DNA from: Seriola aureovittata | Lineage: Eukaryota > Chordata > Actinopteri > Carangiformes > Carangidae | Direction: 5' to 3' | DNA length: 64,000 bases | NCBI RefSeq assembly: GCF_021018895.1 | Contig: NC_079376.1 | Coordinates: 17,726,001-17,790,000 of the forward strand | Shown: piece after piece, positions 46,454 through 61,252 of the stretch | Layout: every line of letters begins with the position of its first letter | Numbering within the stretch: position 1 is the first letter of the stretch | Translations under genes and position numbers: made by a program | Notes under the pieces: model-generated | Database searches by the model: none | Told to the model about the DNA's origin: nothing | What the model saw: only the letters and a program-made list of their open reading frames with translations

Positions 46454-49400
46454 GTGTGTGTGTGTGTGTGTGTGTGTCTGTCTGTCTCACCTTGAACTGT
46501 GAGGGAGTCTCCAGGGTGCTGAAGTCAGGTGAGGAGGCGATCCTCTCCTCCAGCGTCTGTAGGAACACCCTCTGGAAGTCCAACATCTCTGGCAGGCTGC
46601 CAAACAGACTCTCCATCTGAGGAAGAGAACAGGGGCAGAGGGTTAGTAGGATGAAGGATAGAAAGAGGCAAAGAAAGGAGAGGCAGTTTGGAATTGTGGG
46701 AAGCTCATGTTAATTCTCAGGGATGTATGAGAGGAAAATAGTACACAAAGTGTGACTGGGTGGATAAGAAGAAATATACGGCTACAAGAAAAAAAGAGCC
46801 AAGATAGCTTGTGATTCATAACAATCAGGGAGACAGGCACCCTGGAGTGTTATAAAACCACTCTGATGGCTCCATCTCTGAGAAAGGCACTTAGGGACAA
46901 GCTATAGCCCTGCTGGTAATACAGCACACATCCATGTATAAACTTCTCCAGCCTTACACACCCTGGCCACCACACATACCCAGGGTCAATGCTTGCCTTC
47001 ATTAAAAAGCGTTCAGGGGCTAACATGCCCTTGTCCATTTTGTGTCTGGACACGTCCCGCTGTCCCATAATGGCCTTTTAATTTGCACCAGTACTCAGCG
47101 GCCTATCGACTAGTGTGTCTTGGGAGAGACGTCCTGTGTTTGAGGTCACGCCTGGCACAGTGCTGCATGGGCAGGGCTGGAAACTCCAACACTAAGGTCA
47201 TTAGCATGCTGCGGCTCTTCAATATGTTGTCACAGGAACTCAAAACACACAGTTTGACATGTTTTTTTTTAAATTAAATGAAAAATCTCATTATCATTAT
47301 CTTAATGAAAAAGGTGCACTGAAATCAGTGGACAGCTATAAGGTGGTAATGTGAAAGAGAGGTGGATGCTTAGAGGGTAGGTTTCCTCTTAAGCTGGCCT
47401 TTATTAGTGTGTCCCACTGGGATGCTAGAAGGTCAGTGTAGGGGAATGCTAATTTGTCCTCCAGCCTATCACAGTGGTAATGAGGGAGATATGGCCAACC
47501 AGAGTTCATCATCACCACCACCTTTGGGTAGTAAACACTCAATGAATTCGATGTCCTCAATTCTCAGATACAGCCTTAACACCTCCCATAACACGCCCCT
47601 GTGCACTACACCTCTCCTTACATGTTCCATTCTTCATACATACACACAAATTTGCCACCTACCTCGTCCAGTGTGAGGAAGGTTTCATTCTGCAGGGGTT
47701 TCAGGTAGATCTCAAACAAACAGGCCAGGTCCTACACCAAATATCCAAAAGGTTAGTGACAAGGAATCAAACACAAAGACTAAACATTATTCCTTAACCT
47801 GCCTGTCCTTTAACATCCATTTCATCGCCCCTTATTTCTCCCTGTATAACCTCTATCTGCCTGCCTCCCACAATCCCCCACCTCATTCCTCCACAATCTC
47901 CCCTCACTCTCCCCTTCTCCCCGCAACCCCCACTCCTTTAATGTGGCTGTAGCTTGTCTTGGTATCAGTGGGGATATTCTCATTAGGTTGATTTATGAGC
48001 TTCCTCCTGCCCCTCCTCTGCCTCACCCCCCCGCCTTAGCTACCTTAGGCACTAGTGGTGCACAGATACGGGTGAACAGGCACTCTGGGAAGACAATCTC
48101 CTCCCTCAATTACAAATCAACAGCAGGTTGAAGATGAGGGGTGCACGGGGAAAGGGACTCAATGAAAAATGAGGAGATGAAAAAGAAAAGGAAAAAATGC
48201 CAGACATCTCATGTGTTGCAGACACAAGAAGATCATGAATGTGGCTCTTTAATGTGCATCAGGGAGGAAAAGGTCATATTGGAAAACATGAGGGCAGCAA
48301 AATGATTGGGCGGGAGGAAGATAAATAAGGCTAGACAGGAGGAGGAGGGAAGGAGGAGCCCCAACTGTGACACAGGAAACAGCATCTCTTTCAGTTTCTC
48401 TTGTTCTTTATGTCCCATATCACCAGCACAATAACTTACATTAAGGGAATAACATGACATTTGTGAGATATACTTGTTCGCTTTCTTGCTTAGAGCTAGA
48501 TGAGAACATTTATACCAGTCTCATGTCTGTATGGTGAATGTGTAGCTGGACCCAGCAGCCCTTTAGCTTCATTTAAATGATAATCCACAACGCACCTCTA
48601 AAATTGACTGAATATTGTATCTCATTTGTTTAATCTACATAAAAACCCAAGTGTAAAAATGACAACTTGTCATTTTATGGGGGGGTTATGTGCCAGACCA
48701 TTTCTTGGCTGGAAGCAGTAACCTCCTGTCTCAAATGCTCGCGGCCAAGAAACAGTCAGGCACATAACCCGCCATAAAACCTCCGAAAGTTGTTGTTTTT
48801 ACACCTCAGTTTTTGAACAAATTAAACAAAGAAGCTATAACATGTTAATTATTGAGCTTCAGAGATGCTAGGCAGATTCTTTACCTTTGAAAAGAGCAAG
48901 GCTTAAGCTAACTGGCTTCTGCTACATATTTTTGGCCTGGTTTTAAATATAATGATTTTATAACCAAGGAGTAAAAAGATTTTTTATTATGTTTTATCAA
49001 ACTTTCATACAGGCTTCTGAGAAGACACTAAGCTTTGTGGTCTCACCTTCACGTAGGACTTTTCTGTGTCCACCAGCTCCTGGATGACCTTTCGTAACCT
49101 TTCAGTGGCACTCATGTGCTTGGGGCAAGGTCTGATGAGGGTGGCCTCTCTGGTGGGCCCCGAACCCAACTCCCCTCCCTGCTTCACCCGAGGTTCCTTG
49201 TTGTCCTCCATCACACCACCAGTGCCTGAGGCCGTCCCTTCCTGGAAGGACTGGTAGAGAGTGCACACTGTGTCCACGCTCTGTAGGGGGCAACAGAGAG
49301 ACAGGCGTGGTATTTAGGTTAGGTAGCTCAGGGATTATAAACAGCCAGCTGGATAAAATGAGGATCACCCTTGTGATAATAACCTGCTTTGCATGCATCC

Positions 49401-52400
49401 AAACACAGTCGTGCATGTGCCCACAAACATATTCATTAAAGATGCATTAAAATGTCTTTTACCTCCCTCATTTAACTATTCACCACTAACGATTTCAGGT
49501 CTACAGCTGTATGAAATAATGATGTATATACAGTGGTTCTGCACTGTACATGGCCAGCCATTCCCCTGGGTATACTAAGGGTGTTATGGAGATTTAGTTA
49601 TGCACCCTATGCTAATTGGCTTTGCATCAAAGACTTTACAGTGCATCTGAAAGACTGACTGGATATCCCAGCAGATAGTATTATAACACATTACATTCTT
49701 CTAAATCCACAATGGACAGTTATGCAGCTTTGTGTCACATCAGTTCCAGAAAATGCAAAATGCCAAGAGATCCCAAGAGGTCACGTATTAGTTTGTAATA
49801 GTTTGTATTAGAGGGAGTGGAGGACGGGGTTAGTAGCATCTCATTTTCTAAATTTGGTTGGTAATACCTCTGCTCATTCACAAAAAGTACAATCCTCCTC
49901 TAGCCCGCTTTGTACTTCTTTGATAGGTGGAACCCCATGACGAACTCAGCGTCATACCATTTACAGAGGTATTCGACGGAAACAGATAATCCGCATTATT
50001 TTATATTGGACTGCATTGCCTGGGGTAAGGAAATTAACATCTGCTCGAGGCACCATACTGAGAAGCCTTGCCTGTGGCGGGTAAGATTTTGTAGACTGTG
50101 AGCAACTGTGGCAGAAAATGAACCATAATCAGCCTCTCTGTTCTATTCCCTGGAACATGAAAAAAAAAGCTGTGGGGGAGAAGCCTCTCCCTTCTCTCTA
50201 CATTACACCATGGTTGCCACTCTGCAGTATATGCTTTTCAAGTACAATAACACATGTATGTGCACTTCAATCAAAATAAATACATTACTTTCATACCTCA
50301 CAAGCTACTCAAGCACATCACTTCATCAACTGCACAAAGCTTCGATACACTATATAGTGCAAGTCATCGAATATGATTTCTGTGCTAAAAATAACCCCAT
50401 GATGACCAGTCCTTATTCCAAGTAAATGACATGATGTAGCATTATAATCTGTGGCCAGGCACTAGAATCAGCAGAGGCTGATAAGTGCCAGTAATAGCAG
50501 GTTCCAATCCGCTGCACAGCAACACAGCACGGTGGGATGGCCAGGCAAAACAGCTGTTCAGCACTCTCCATATTCCTCTGTGTGTCTATGTGCGAGTGTG
50601 GGCGTGCTGGTATTGAAAATATTGCATGAGCAAGCATCCAAGTGCAACTCACTGCTGAAAGGCTGTACACTAACACACATGGATCGATAAAGCCTTCATT
50701 CTGACACTGCAGGCATCGTTGCACACACATGCACACACACTGAGCAGTGTACGAAAGCTTGTCTGAGCCACTCAGCTCTGATACTGGTGTGAGCTACCAC
50801 CCACAACCCACCCACCCGTCCCCAAATTCCACTCCCAGGGAGCCCAGAGACAATCAAGGCTTCCATTAATAAGCCTGCGACTCATCAGCTAGCTCATTAT
50901 AGCATGGTCACTCCAGAGACGGCCCCTGTATGCTACAATATAGACTGTGCAAGAGTGACAGACTGAAAGAGAGAAAAGAGAGAAAGAGACAGAAGGGAAA
51001 ATTCCTCTCTGTCTCCTCTCTGTATGTCTGGGTTAAGACTCTTTCAAGTGATCCACCGCCCACAGCAGCGCTCCACTCTGGATTGCTTTGAATGTGGGCT
51101 GATAATTACAACGGGGCCTTGATGCCTCCCTGTGCACTGGTGGAGGGACCAAAGATCCAAGTGGAGAGCCAGACACACTCATACACTGCAAACAGGCATA
51201 CCTGTATAGGCAAGCACACACTGCCTCTGGGTTGATAATAAACCTTATGCTCTATTAACAGTCAAAACACGATGAACAGTTGACAACGGGCTCATTATAG
51301 CAGCCATACGAGCAGCTCTGTGAAGCAGCAGTTCTTTGGGCTAAATGCTAATGTCAGCATGCTGACATTGCTCCAATGAGAATGTTAACATGCTGATATT
51401 AAGCAGGTATGTTTACGATGTAGAACATCTTAGCGTGTTAACATGCTAACATAAGCTAATTAACACTTAACAAGCTAAGGCTGATGGCTGAAAAGGCCAT
51501 ACGGCTAGCTTTTTAGACTCGCTGCTAGCTTCCTTAAAAAGGCCTTATTACGCTAACGGTTTATCTAGTATAAGAGTGCAGCTTCCTCCAGTTGGAATAC
51601 ATGGTACTTTTTTAGCCCACAACTGTTTTCTTCAGTGTCTGAGCTGATGGGGAATTAAAAACATTTACCAACATTTATTTTAATTATGTGCATGAAAACA
51701 TTAATGTAGCACATCGATGTAATTCATGTAAATGCAATCCATAAATAACCATTGAATATCACACGTGTAACTACAGCTGCTGACAAACACTGTCCAACTA
51801 CAGATGATAAAATGTGCTCCATACACCGATGATGGTGCCACACACAGCGCCAGTCAACCTTCATTCACTGATACGTGCTCTGGGAAAACTCCATATTGCA
51901 CCAGGCAGGGAGACAAGGGGAGATTGCCTGAAGGAAACACAGAGGTTGAAGGATATCAGAGCGACATAATCATCAAATAGGCCACTGGTAGCTCCACACA
52001 CAGGAGAGCAGCCTTGTGCAGACAGATAACAGTCATATCTGCCATTTATTTCAGCTACAGGCGCCCGGAAAGGAGAGTGGAGGTCTGCCCGGGTCTTTCA
52101 AGATTCGTGTGTGCGCCCTGGCAGCACACACCACCGCTCAAGTGCTGAGTTAATTCTCATCACACCCACACACTGAAAGGACGTAGGCTCATGTTCACAT
52201 TGCACACGCGCACAAATGAGATGATGGAGGAGCCACATGGTTGGGGTGAAAAGGAACATATATGCTTGATTGGGCGCTTGGGGACATGTACACAGACAAA
52301 AAACGCTTTCACCTCTCATGCAGCTTCCTAAGTAAATAAGATATCCTCAACATTAAATGGCAGATACCTGCAATGGAGCGTGACAAGAAGAGGTGGGCAA

Positions 52401-55400
52401 GGAAAGAGAGAAGGAAAGAGGAGGGGAAAGGTGGGGGCCCACACACTGTCATGACTCAGGAACTGCAATTGCTTCACAACAATCCTACCAACAGAGACTG
52501 ACATGCAGCCCAAATAACCAATTAAGAACGGAGGACAGGAGCCAGCAGAGGCGGGAGAAAAGCCTGGGAGTGCCAGAAAAGACAAGTGGATTCGACAGTA
52601 CCGCTGTGGATTCCTATTCAGGTTTTCATGCTGACAGCTATCAGCTCTGCATCATGTTTCCACCTCTCCATGTCCTCTAGTCAATTTAGAATAGAAGTCT
52701 CTGTCAATCCTTGCAGGTTAAAAAATAAATAAAATAAAATGCCCTGAGAGGCTGTTGAGTCATTTTGTCTCCATCTACACGGTTTCCTTTCTGACGGAGT
52801 CCAGCAGCATTTCTTTCATTTACAGTCAGTTGTCAAACACATGTACACGATGTTCCATTTTGCTAGATCCCTTAGGACAAAGTGAAAGGTTGCTATACTC
52901 TCCATGTCAAACAGAAACGTATAAATCCACTCACATTTTCATTCTAAACTGACCAAAGAAATCCCCCTGACATAAATCAAGCTAAACCTCTCCACCAGTC
53001 ATCTCATCCCTCTGAAATGAAACCACATCTATTCAATCCAGAAAGCCCCTATTGAACCAACTCACTTTATGGAGCAGTCATACTTTTAGTCCTTTACTGA
53101 TGACTTTCTATTGTCTCTCTTAACGAGGCCTCTTCATAAACTGCATCAAATGTCACAGCATAAACAGTGTCAGTCTTTTCTAAATATTTACTTGCTCTCT
53201 CGGTCCTCTGCTCACCATGAAGAGCAGTCTGTAGAGCAGCCTCCATGCTGCTGTGGCCTGCCGCTGGGTCCTCCGGGCCAGCGAGCAGCCCTTCCTACGC
53301 AGCCTGCCTCCCCTGGATGCTGGCATGGCAGCTCCGACTCAGAGACAGTATGTGGTTTGCCTGACCAAACTGGACAGAATATCCGTGACGGAACAGAGAA
53401 GTTGGCTTGACCGTCCTTGAGATCTTCCCGCTCCGTCAACCTCCTTATTTTTCGTCTGATGGTCAGTCGATCTTCTCTTCAACTTTTCTCACACTCCTCC
53501 TCCTCTTTCCCTGCCCTCTCTCTCTCTCTAATTTGCAGATGCCCGTCTCCGTTAGGCCCAGGGTCAGAAGCCTCAGTCTTGAGTACGCCTCAACCTCTGG
53601 GGTGGAGCAGGCTTTGATGGGGATCGAGCCATTGATCCTGCGTCCTGCCGTTCTGTGGGCGTAGGCAGAGAAAAAGTGCTTGCTGCTGGCTTGTGTTGCA
53701 TACCAATCAGTCGTGGACGGTCTGGCCACTTGGTTTGTTAAAATAGAAGGGGAATTCTTCCCTTCACATTTGTCCTCGCTCGCTATCTATCTCTTTGCAT
53801 CAGCGCTGGTCTATCAGCCTATGACTCTACCTCCACACTCTGCCATCCATCTTACTTCCCTCTGCCCATTTGCCTCCAGATATCTCCATTTCTCCTTCCT
53901 CTTCCTCTGGTTCTTTTCGGCTCCATGTGACCTCTCTGGTGTGATTTCCAGAGAGCTGAATGGAGAGGCCCGGGGCTGTATCCGTGTCCAGTCTCTCAAT
54001 AGCAGCAGTACAATGTAGACTGTTCTGGCTTGTTACCTCCACACACAGAGGAATGGCTGACTCAAAAATGGGAGGCTCTGAGCCGGTGGGGGTAACAGGG
54101 CAGGAATGTTAACTATGGCCTCGCACAAGAATAAAACGTGACATGTATCGCACATTGCACAGACCGCTTTCACATGGAATAAATAAACAGACGAAGGCTC
54201 TGTCCTTGAAAACTGAACTTGTTTTCCAAACTTGTTTTATTACAACCAAATTTTGCCAGTTAATTAAAGGTGTTAGGATTTGGGAGGCAAGACTTTGGCT
54301 CAGGTACTTTCTTGTCTGGTATCCTGTAGGAAGACAATGCAGTGTCAAGGTGTGTGAAGGTTCCTCAAACTGTTCCTAAGCCTGACGACAGACAGTCAGT
54401 CATTTTTGGGCATTTTAGAAGAGAGACCAGGAAGAAAATGGGAGCAACATGCAACAAAAGTCCGAACAAGACATGAACCAGGGTCACTGCAGTTTACGGT
54501 CAGCACCTTAACCTCTGGCCATCATGGCGCCTCTCAGTCAGGATTTTTCTGTAAAGCCTCCATGCTTCAAACAAAATAAGTTGCATGATGAAAAAAAGAG
54601 AATTTCAAGCCCAACCAACTTTTAAACATCCGTACACCTGGCCAGATACTGTCATAAAGTGTTTCAGAGTCCACCGTCAGAAAGGAGGTTTGATGTCCTG
54701 TTAGAATATCCAACACAGATTTTGTTTCAGTCATGCCAAGGCCTTACCAAGCAGGGTTTTAAGGCTTTTTTGGGGGCACATGCACAATAGTTGTGGACTT
54801 ATTGAGCTTGCCATCAAATATTCATTCTCATTTGAGTCATACTCCAATACTTGTTTTTTTCTCAAGTGTTGGGCACTTGAGAAAAAAGAAAGGGAAAAAA
54901 AAGAAAACACACACACAAACACACACAGCTCAGCACTGTCAGACGGGGAGGTTGCAAGATAAACACTAAATACAGTCTCCATCTCCCTTTTACGCTCCGA
55001 TGGAGTCATTATGTTCAGAGCTCAGATGAAACGCTGCTCAAATCAAAGGAGAAGCCTCGCGCTTCACAAGTGGAGAGGCCACATCTTAGCAGAAATAAAC
55101 AAACAAACTTGGGAAGGGAGAGGATAAAGTAGAGGGGATGAAATACAAGCGTGTCCCTGGGGCAGGCTTTACCCATCCCTCACAGGGTGCAGCCATGTCA
55201 TGACACGATGAGAGCGTGAGCGAGAGAGCAAGAGAGAGAGAGAGGGAGAACGAGAGAGAGAGGTGGCCCGGTGGCCGGTAGGCAGGCCAGTGATTCATTT
55301 GCCATGTTAGTGGGCTATAGTGCCACAATGCCATCTTCTTTTCAAAGCCCAATAAAGGAAGACACATGCTCATAAATCAAACAGAGTAGAGGGGAGGAGA

Positions 55401-57319
55401 GAGGAAGACGAGAGGGAGGGCTGGTCCCGTCGCGCTCCACTCAAGCCCATTTACGCCTTTTATTATTCAGCCTAAACAAATATTATTCCACAAAGTCTCA
55501 GAGGACTTTGGGAGAAGAGTGTGTTTTAATAATGAACCCAGTTTCAGATTAAAGCACCCATTCTACTGAGTCCCCTAGGCTATTCAGATCGACTCTGCAT
55601 GACTGCCAGTACAAAGGCAAAGTAATGCTAGCACTGTATGCTATTCTTACTCCTACAGGATGCCTAAACGCAAATGAAAGGTTAAGTGAAAATGCTTGTT
55701 GCCAATGTTAACATACCATGATGACAAACAAGTCTTTGGAATAACTAATGGAAACCCCTGTGCTGCCCCCGTTCCCCGTCCTGACCTGGAAAACACTCAA
55801 TCTGAAGCAAAAGGACTCATCCAGGACTATCCACACCACTCAACTGCCAAAGATGACATGATACTAACAGATAATACAGCCACTGTGCACACAAGGTGAC
55901 CGTTTGAGAGAAAATACACACCCATAAAGACACTAACTGCTGGTCAAACCAATACAATTAATTCTAATAGGGCCCATACTGCAGAGATAACATCATGGAT
56001 GGCAGTAAAGGCAGGAGAGATGAAGCAAAAAGTAACACTATGACCTTTTGACCTGCTCCTCTCTGCCTAAACTATAAACCTTATAAGAGAGCATGAATTA
56101 AAGATCACCAGGACAGAGCTGTGCAGAGAGAAACCAAGAGCAAAGGTCTACAGCTCTGTGAATGACTAAATGCTAAAATCAACATGCTCACAGTGGCAAT
56201 GCTAACATGTTGATGTTTAGCAGGGAATATTCACCATGCTCTGTTAGCATACTAACATTTGAAAATTAGCACTGAACACAAAGCCCGACTGAGTCCAGTG
56301 GAAATGTCATTAGTCTTGCAGGTATTTGGATAGAAACCAAAAAAGTGGAGAGATCTCCAGTGCAACAGCGGCAGATGAAAATTCAGAGGATCATCGTAGG
56401 CTCAATCTTCTGGGCGCCATTTGTATGTCTGCCAAATTTCATTGCAATCCATCTCATGGTTTTTGAGATGTTTCAGTCTGGATCAAAGTGGTAGACTATC
56501 CATCTGACTGTCTTTGCCCCACTACTACCATGGCTAAAATAATTCATATATAGTGCATATAATATTGTAATTCTTGTGGTCTTTAAAGTTGATGCTACTA
56601 TGCAAATAAAATGCAAATAAAAGGCGTATGAATTCTGACTCACACTAGTCAAGACTCACATTCCTGGAGATATTTTTACCACATACACACAGAAGGTTGT
56701 GGGAGTTGTGTGAAACTTTGCAGCTTAAGTGTGAAGACTCATAGTATCAGCTACCTCAGTTAAAACCTCCCACAGCCCATAGTTACCGGTTGTTTGTCCC
56801 CTTTGGCGTCTCTCTGGCAGGACAAGCAGGCAGCCATGTCCTGGGCCAGGCAGGCCAGCTTGTCTTTGACGAGCCTTCCCAAACTGAGCAGCGCAGAGCC
56901 CAGGAACAAGTCCTTCTCTTCAGCCTTGCAGCCGGACGGCCAGAACCAACACATGGCCAGGAGGGAGCACAGGGCCTGGGCAGGGGACTGGTCCCACATA
57001 AAGAGCTCGATGAAAGTGGTGAGGTAGAAGCACGACTGAGGAGCTTCATCGTTCACTGGTGGGGCTACGATCGGGATGGCCACTGACATGTCTGTGCCAG
57101 GCACCCCCTCTGTGGTCATTCTAGCCAGATCTTGTTCATGTTGGATATGGGTCCCTGTTGGTCCCTCCGTCGCTCCTTCTTTTCAAGTTTTTATCTGCCT
57201 TTCCAACTTGTTTACAGTGGAGTGCATCGACGAGAGCAGGCTAGCATTAACGGGACTGACAGCAGTAAGCTTAGATTATTAGTCTGCTCACGGCCAGATG
57301 GTGGCTGATGGGCTTAGTC

Positions 57320-57370
<51 letters not shown>

Positions 57371-59234
57371 TACCCCCCAAACTCCCATCCCACAGACAGA
57401 CACACACCAGTTGGGTAAAGGGGATTCTCTAAAGTTTAGGGAGGGGATGTTGTAGCTCCGAGGAAGACAGGATCATGTTTGAAGATGATGATCCGTAGGC
57501 ATCCACCACATCTTTTTGAAGTCTAGGACCCATATTATGAGAGGGGAATCAAAACTGATTAATTCAGTCTTTTAGTCACACATTTTTATGAAAAGTGTTA
57601 AAACACCTCAAAGACTCCTCTCGACCACTGAGATCAGTAGAAAAGGAAGGTCGAGAACAGAAGACAGAGGAAGACGGAACAAAAACAGCACAAATGTTAC
57701 AGTCTACTCATCTATATGTCTTTTCCTAATACTGAATAATATCACTGCTCATAATAAGTAAATAAAGCCAAAAAGTGAAGTGTAGTTTGGCTCTAGTCAT
57801 AGCTTTCTGCATAAGACCATTTAAATGCTCTTACTCAAATGTCTGGACAAAAGCAAAGAGGCTTAATATGTCTGTCTGCTGTTTAACCTTTGGTTTAATA
57901 CAAGACATGACCGTCTACTTTACAATGTGTCAAATATACCACATCAATTTATGGGTAAAAATCGATGCCACTGTATTTATAATATAATGGAATTTGACAT
58001 TAATGTAACATGGCAGTAATCCACCATCAGGCCAAGACCTGATTATGTGCCATAAATAAGACAGATACTGTTTCATTAGATTCCAAAACATTATAAAAAA
58101 CTACATTGTTACTATTGATCAGTCAGGAGACAATTTTCTCAACTAATCGAATATTTGTGAAACAACTGAAATAAAAAAAAGCCCAAGTCCGAACCAACAG
58201 TCCAAAATCCAAATATAGTCAATTATATTATATTACAAAACGCTCAAACTCTAAATAGCTAACTAAATATTTACATATGAAAAGCTGAAATCAGTAAAAT
58301 GTTGACATCTTTGCTTAAAAAATTACTTAAACTAACTCATTAATTAATTTTAACGCATCTTTAACCGGATACATTAAAGTAGAGCTGAAACTCTCCCGTT
58401 ATTTTCATTTTTGGTTCTTCAGTTAATCATTTGGTGTACAAAATGTCAAAAAATAAATCCCATGTTGATATATTCAGTGTCCGAAACCCAAAGGTATTCA
58501 GTTTACTTTCATCTGAGATCAAAAATAAAAACAGAAAAAGAAGCAGGAATTTTTGCCAAGAAGATGAAACAATTATTCAATTATCTGAATTTTTCCCAAA
58601 CACTTTTCGGAGCAGGGATGAAAAGGTAAATTTGGTGCTAGAGGCCCTCAGTACATCCTAATATGTTTATCTGCATGTGCATGGATACACGTGTGTGACT
58701 TCACTTCAGTGGACTGGTGTCATGCGGTGAAACCAGACCATGCCAGATTACTTCCCGTGTCCTCCCATCTGTCCACTGGGATCGCCTGGTATACTATAGC
58801 TGTGTGTGTGCTCACATGTATGTGTGAGAATGTGCTGATGACCTGCCAGCCAAACAAATCCCCCATGAAGCATTTACTCGAGCCTCTCAGTTCCTAAACA
58901 AGCAGAGATTAGGTGAGGAACGGACAAACTGGATGCTGCAGTTTTTGAATTTGAAGATACACGTCCACATTACTGTGTCTCCTCACTAAAACAACTGCGT
59001 GCATGTCAAATCAATTCAATTTCCGGTGCCTCATGGGAGTTATCCGGGACCAATTCAGTTGACTTCTGCAATCGATTGGTTAAGCTCTTGATCGTACCAC
59101 AACATTGTGTTAAACCAATTGCTATGGTGCTCTATAGCCAAATGTAACATTGAGTAAGGAATCACGATCATTATTCTGATGGCAAACAACAGTATCAACT
59201 GTGCCTAGTAAGCACTTTGCCTCAAACAAACAAA

Positions 59235-59286
<52 letters not shown>

Positions 59287-60975
59287 AATCTCTCTTCTGT
59301 AATAAGCGCAAATTTGAATGCGACAAACCAATTAATCAAAGGTAGTCAGTCTAGTGAGGTAGCCGATTACAAGGTGTGACAAATGCCTTGAAATTAGACA
59401 TTCCCTTCCATCCATCTCTAATGACTCCCACGCTGTGTGCACGCATGTGTGCACCTATATGCTGATACATGGCTGATTTTCTACCCGGTGACTCGATTTC
59501 TTTCTCCTCGCCCCAGAGAACAAACTGATGGCAGCGCCGTGATTAAATTCCATTCTTCGTGACGGCAAAAATCTGATTTACCAGCACCAATATCTCACCC
59601 CGTGTTTTTTATATCGCCTTCACAGTGGCTGACTCTTCCTGATGGAGGGAGAGAGCTTTTTCTCTTCTTATGCCTCAAATGTGCACATATGCAGTGACCT
59701 AAGCGTTACACATTCATAAAGCTCCCCTTCCTCCCTGCTCCCCCCCTCCCACACACACACACCTATCTTCCATTCTTCCATTCATTCCTCAGTAAAAGAC
59801 AAACGGCGGGGATGTAGCAGCAGCAGCAGCAGCAGCAGTGGTGCAGTGCAGATCCCAGCGCAGTGGGACTGACTCATGTCGCCGGGCAAACAAAAAGAGA
59901 GACGAATAGAGCCAGAATGGAGAGAGGAGAGCTAGTTGTCCTGTCTAATCCACCTCCTGGCTGACCTCAGGTCAAATAATGCACGGCATCTTCTGACACA
60001 GGCAATTAGAATAAAGCTATGCCAGCCACGGCAATTAGCGATGGTTTCTGGATATTTGGCCTGGATTTATTATCATTCAATCACGGCTGAAATGAGCGCA
60101 ACACTGCTGCCTATTCCCCTTTCCATGTAGCTCAAATTACATAATGAGCAGCTTGTTAAAAGTGCGCCAAACAATCACTCACACTGTTGACCACAACCAC
60201 ATGCCTTTAAAGAACACGAAATCTTAGCTGAATGTTGGAGAAGACGGTGAACATGTATGAACACACACACGCGTCCACTCTCAGGCTTCAATCGCGTGAC
60301 TATTCATGATGACCACACACACTCATTACTGCTCTCAGTAAACACCGGCATACAGATTGTCCTGTATTACAATACCACACTTCTGAGGCATAATTCCCAG
60401 TGGGACCAGTTCACACTCGGTTTACTGACTTCAGTAAAGTTGGTTTACACATCAAAAACCTGACCGGATATTGAACAACAGACAGGACAGAAATAGGTGT
60501 GCAATCTGCCGAAAATCGCAAGGGACAACCATTGGCATATTTATAGAGGAGATATTCCTCTAAACCGGTTTGAAACACAGGAGTTGTATTAATTGCAGGG
60601 TACCTAGACCAAAGACAGGACTTTTAAGGCAAAGACAAACACAGGAATATGTCACCAGTAAGAGAATCTGCCTGTCTAAAACATGCCCACTAAAGAGACC
60701 TATGTAGCTTTTCTTGTTATGACAGCCTCTTCTCTCAGTCTGGATCCCATCTGCATGACAGTAATAAGCTGTGTTTATACTGGTGGCTAAGATGGAATAT
60801 CCTAATTATTATGGTAATGCTAAGGATTGTTGCTGAGAGCCCCACAGCTGCCACTGTGAGTGGGCACAAACACACACGCTCGACAATGTGCACATTTTGA
60901 TTCACACAAACAAACCTGGAAGGAGAGAGAGAGGTACCGTATGTGGATGTCTAAGAGACAAAAACATACTTTCTG

Positions 60976-61016
<41 letters not shown>

Positions 61017-61170
61017 TGCCCCTCCTACCTTGCTGTGCTGAACAGGCCTGTGTGCGCAGTGGGAGTGACCATTCTCCAGTCCTACGCACAGGGACTCAAC
61101 ACCGTCAGCTGCAGTACACACATCTGGAAAGAGAGGCGGAGGGAACAGTTTTAGAATTATGTTTGGTGTC

Positions 61171-61213
<43 letters not shown>

Positions 61214-61220
61214 GTGTGCA

Positions 61221-61252
<32 letters not shown>

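Larger units (their letters stand above)
53327..56786 (-). other. tiam2: tiam2 intron segment
   Basis: 3.5 kb between the two candidate first exons. It contains a GA-rich tract at about 55,210-55,262 and the dispersed repeat at 56,166-56,520. No further exon was recognised. Confidence 0.6.
57120..61028 (-). other. tiam2: tiam2 intron segment
   Basis: 3.9 kb. Holds CA repeats (57,323-57,363 and 59,222-59,287), two dispersed repeat fragments (58,100-58,640) and a (CAG)7 run at 59,818-59,838. No exon recognised. Confidence 0.7.

Noticed and set aside
53407..54018. Open frames on + around the candidate tiam2 first exon
   Set aside because: They read the opposite strand of intronic, pyrimidine-rich DNA and have no motif or splice support.
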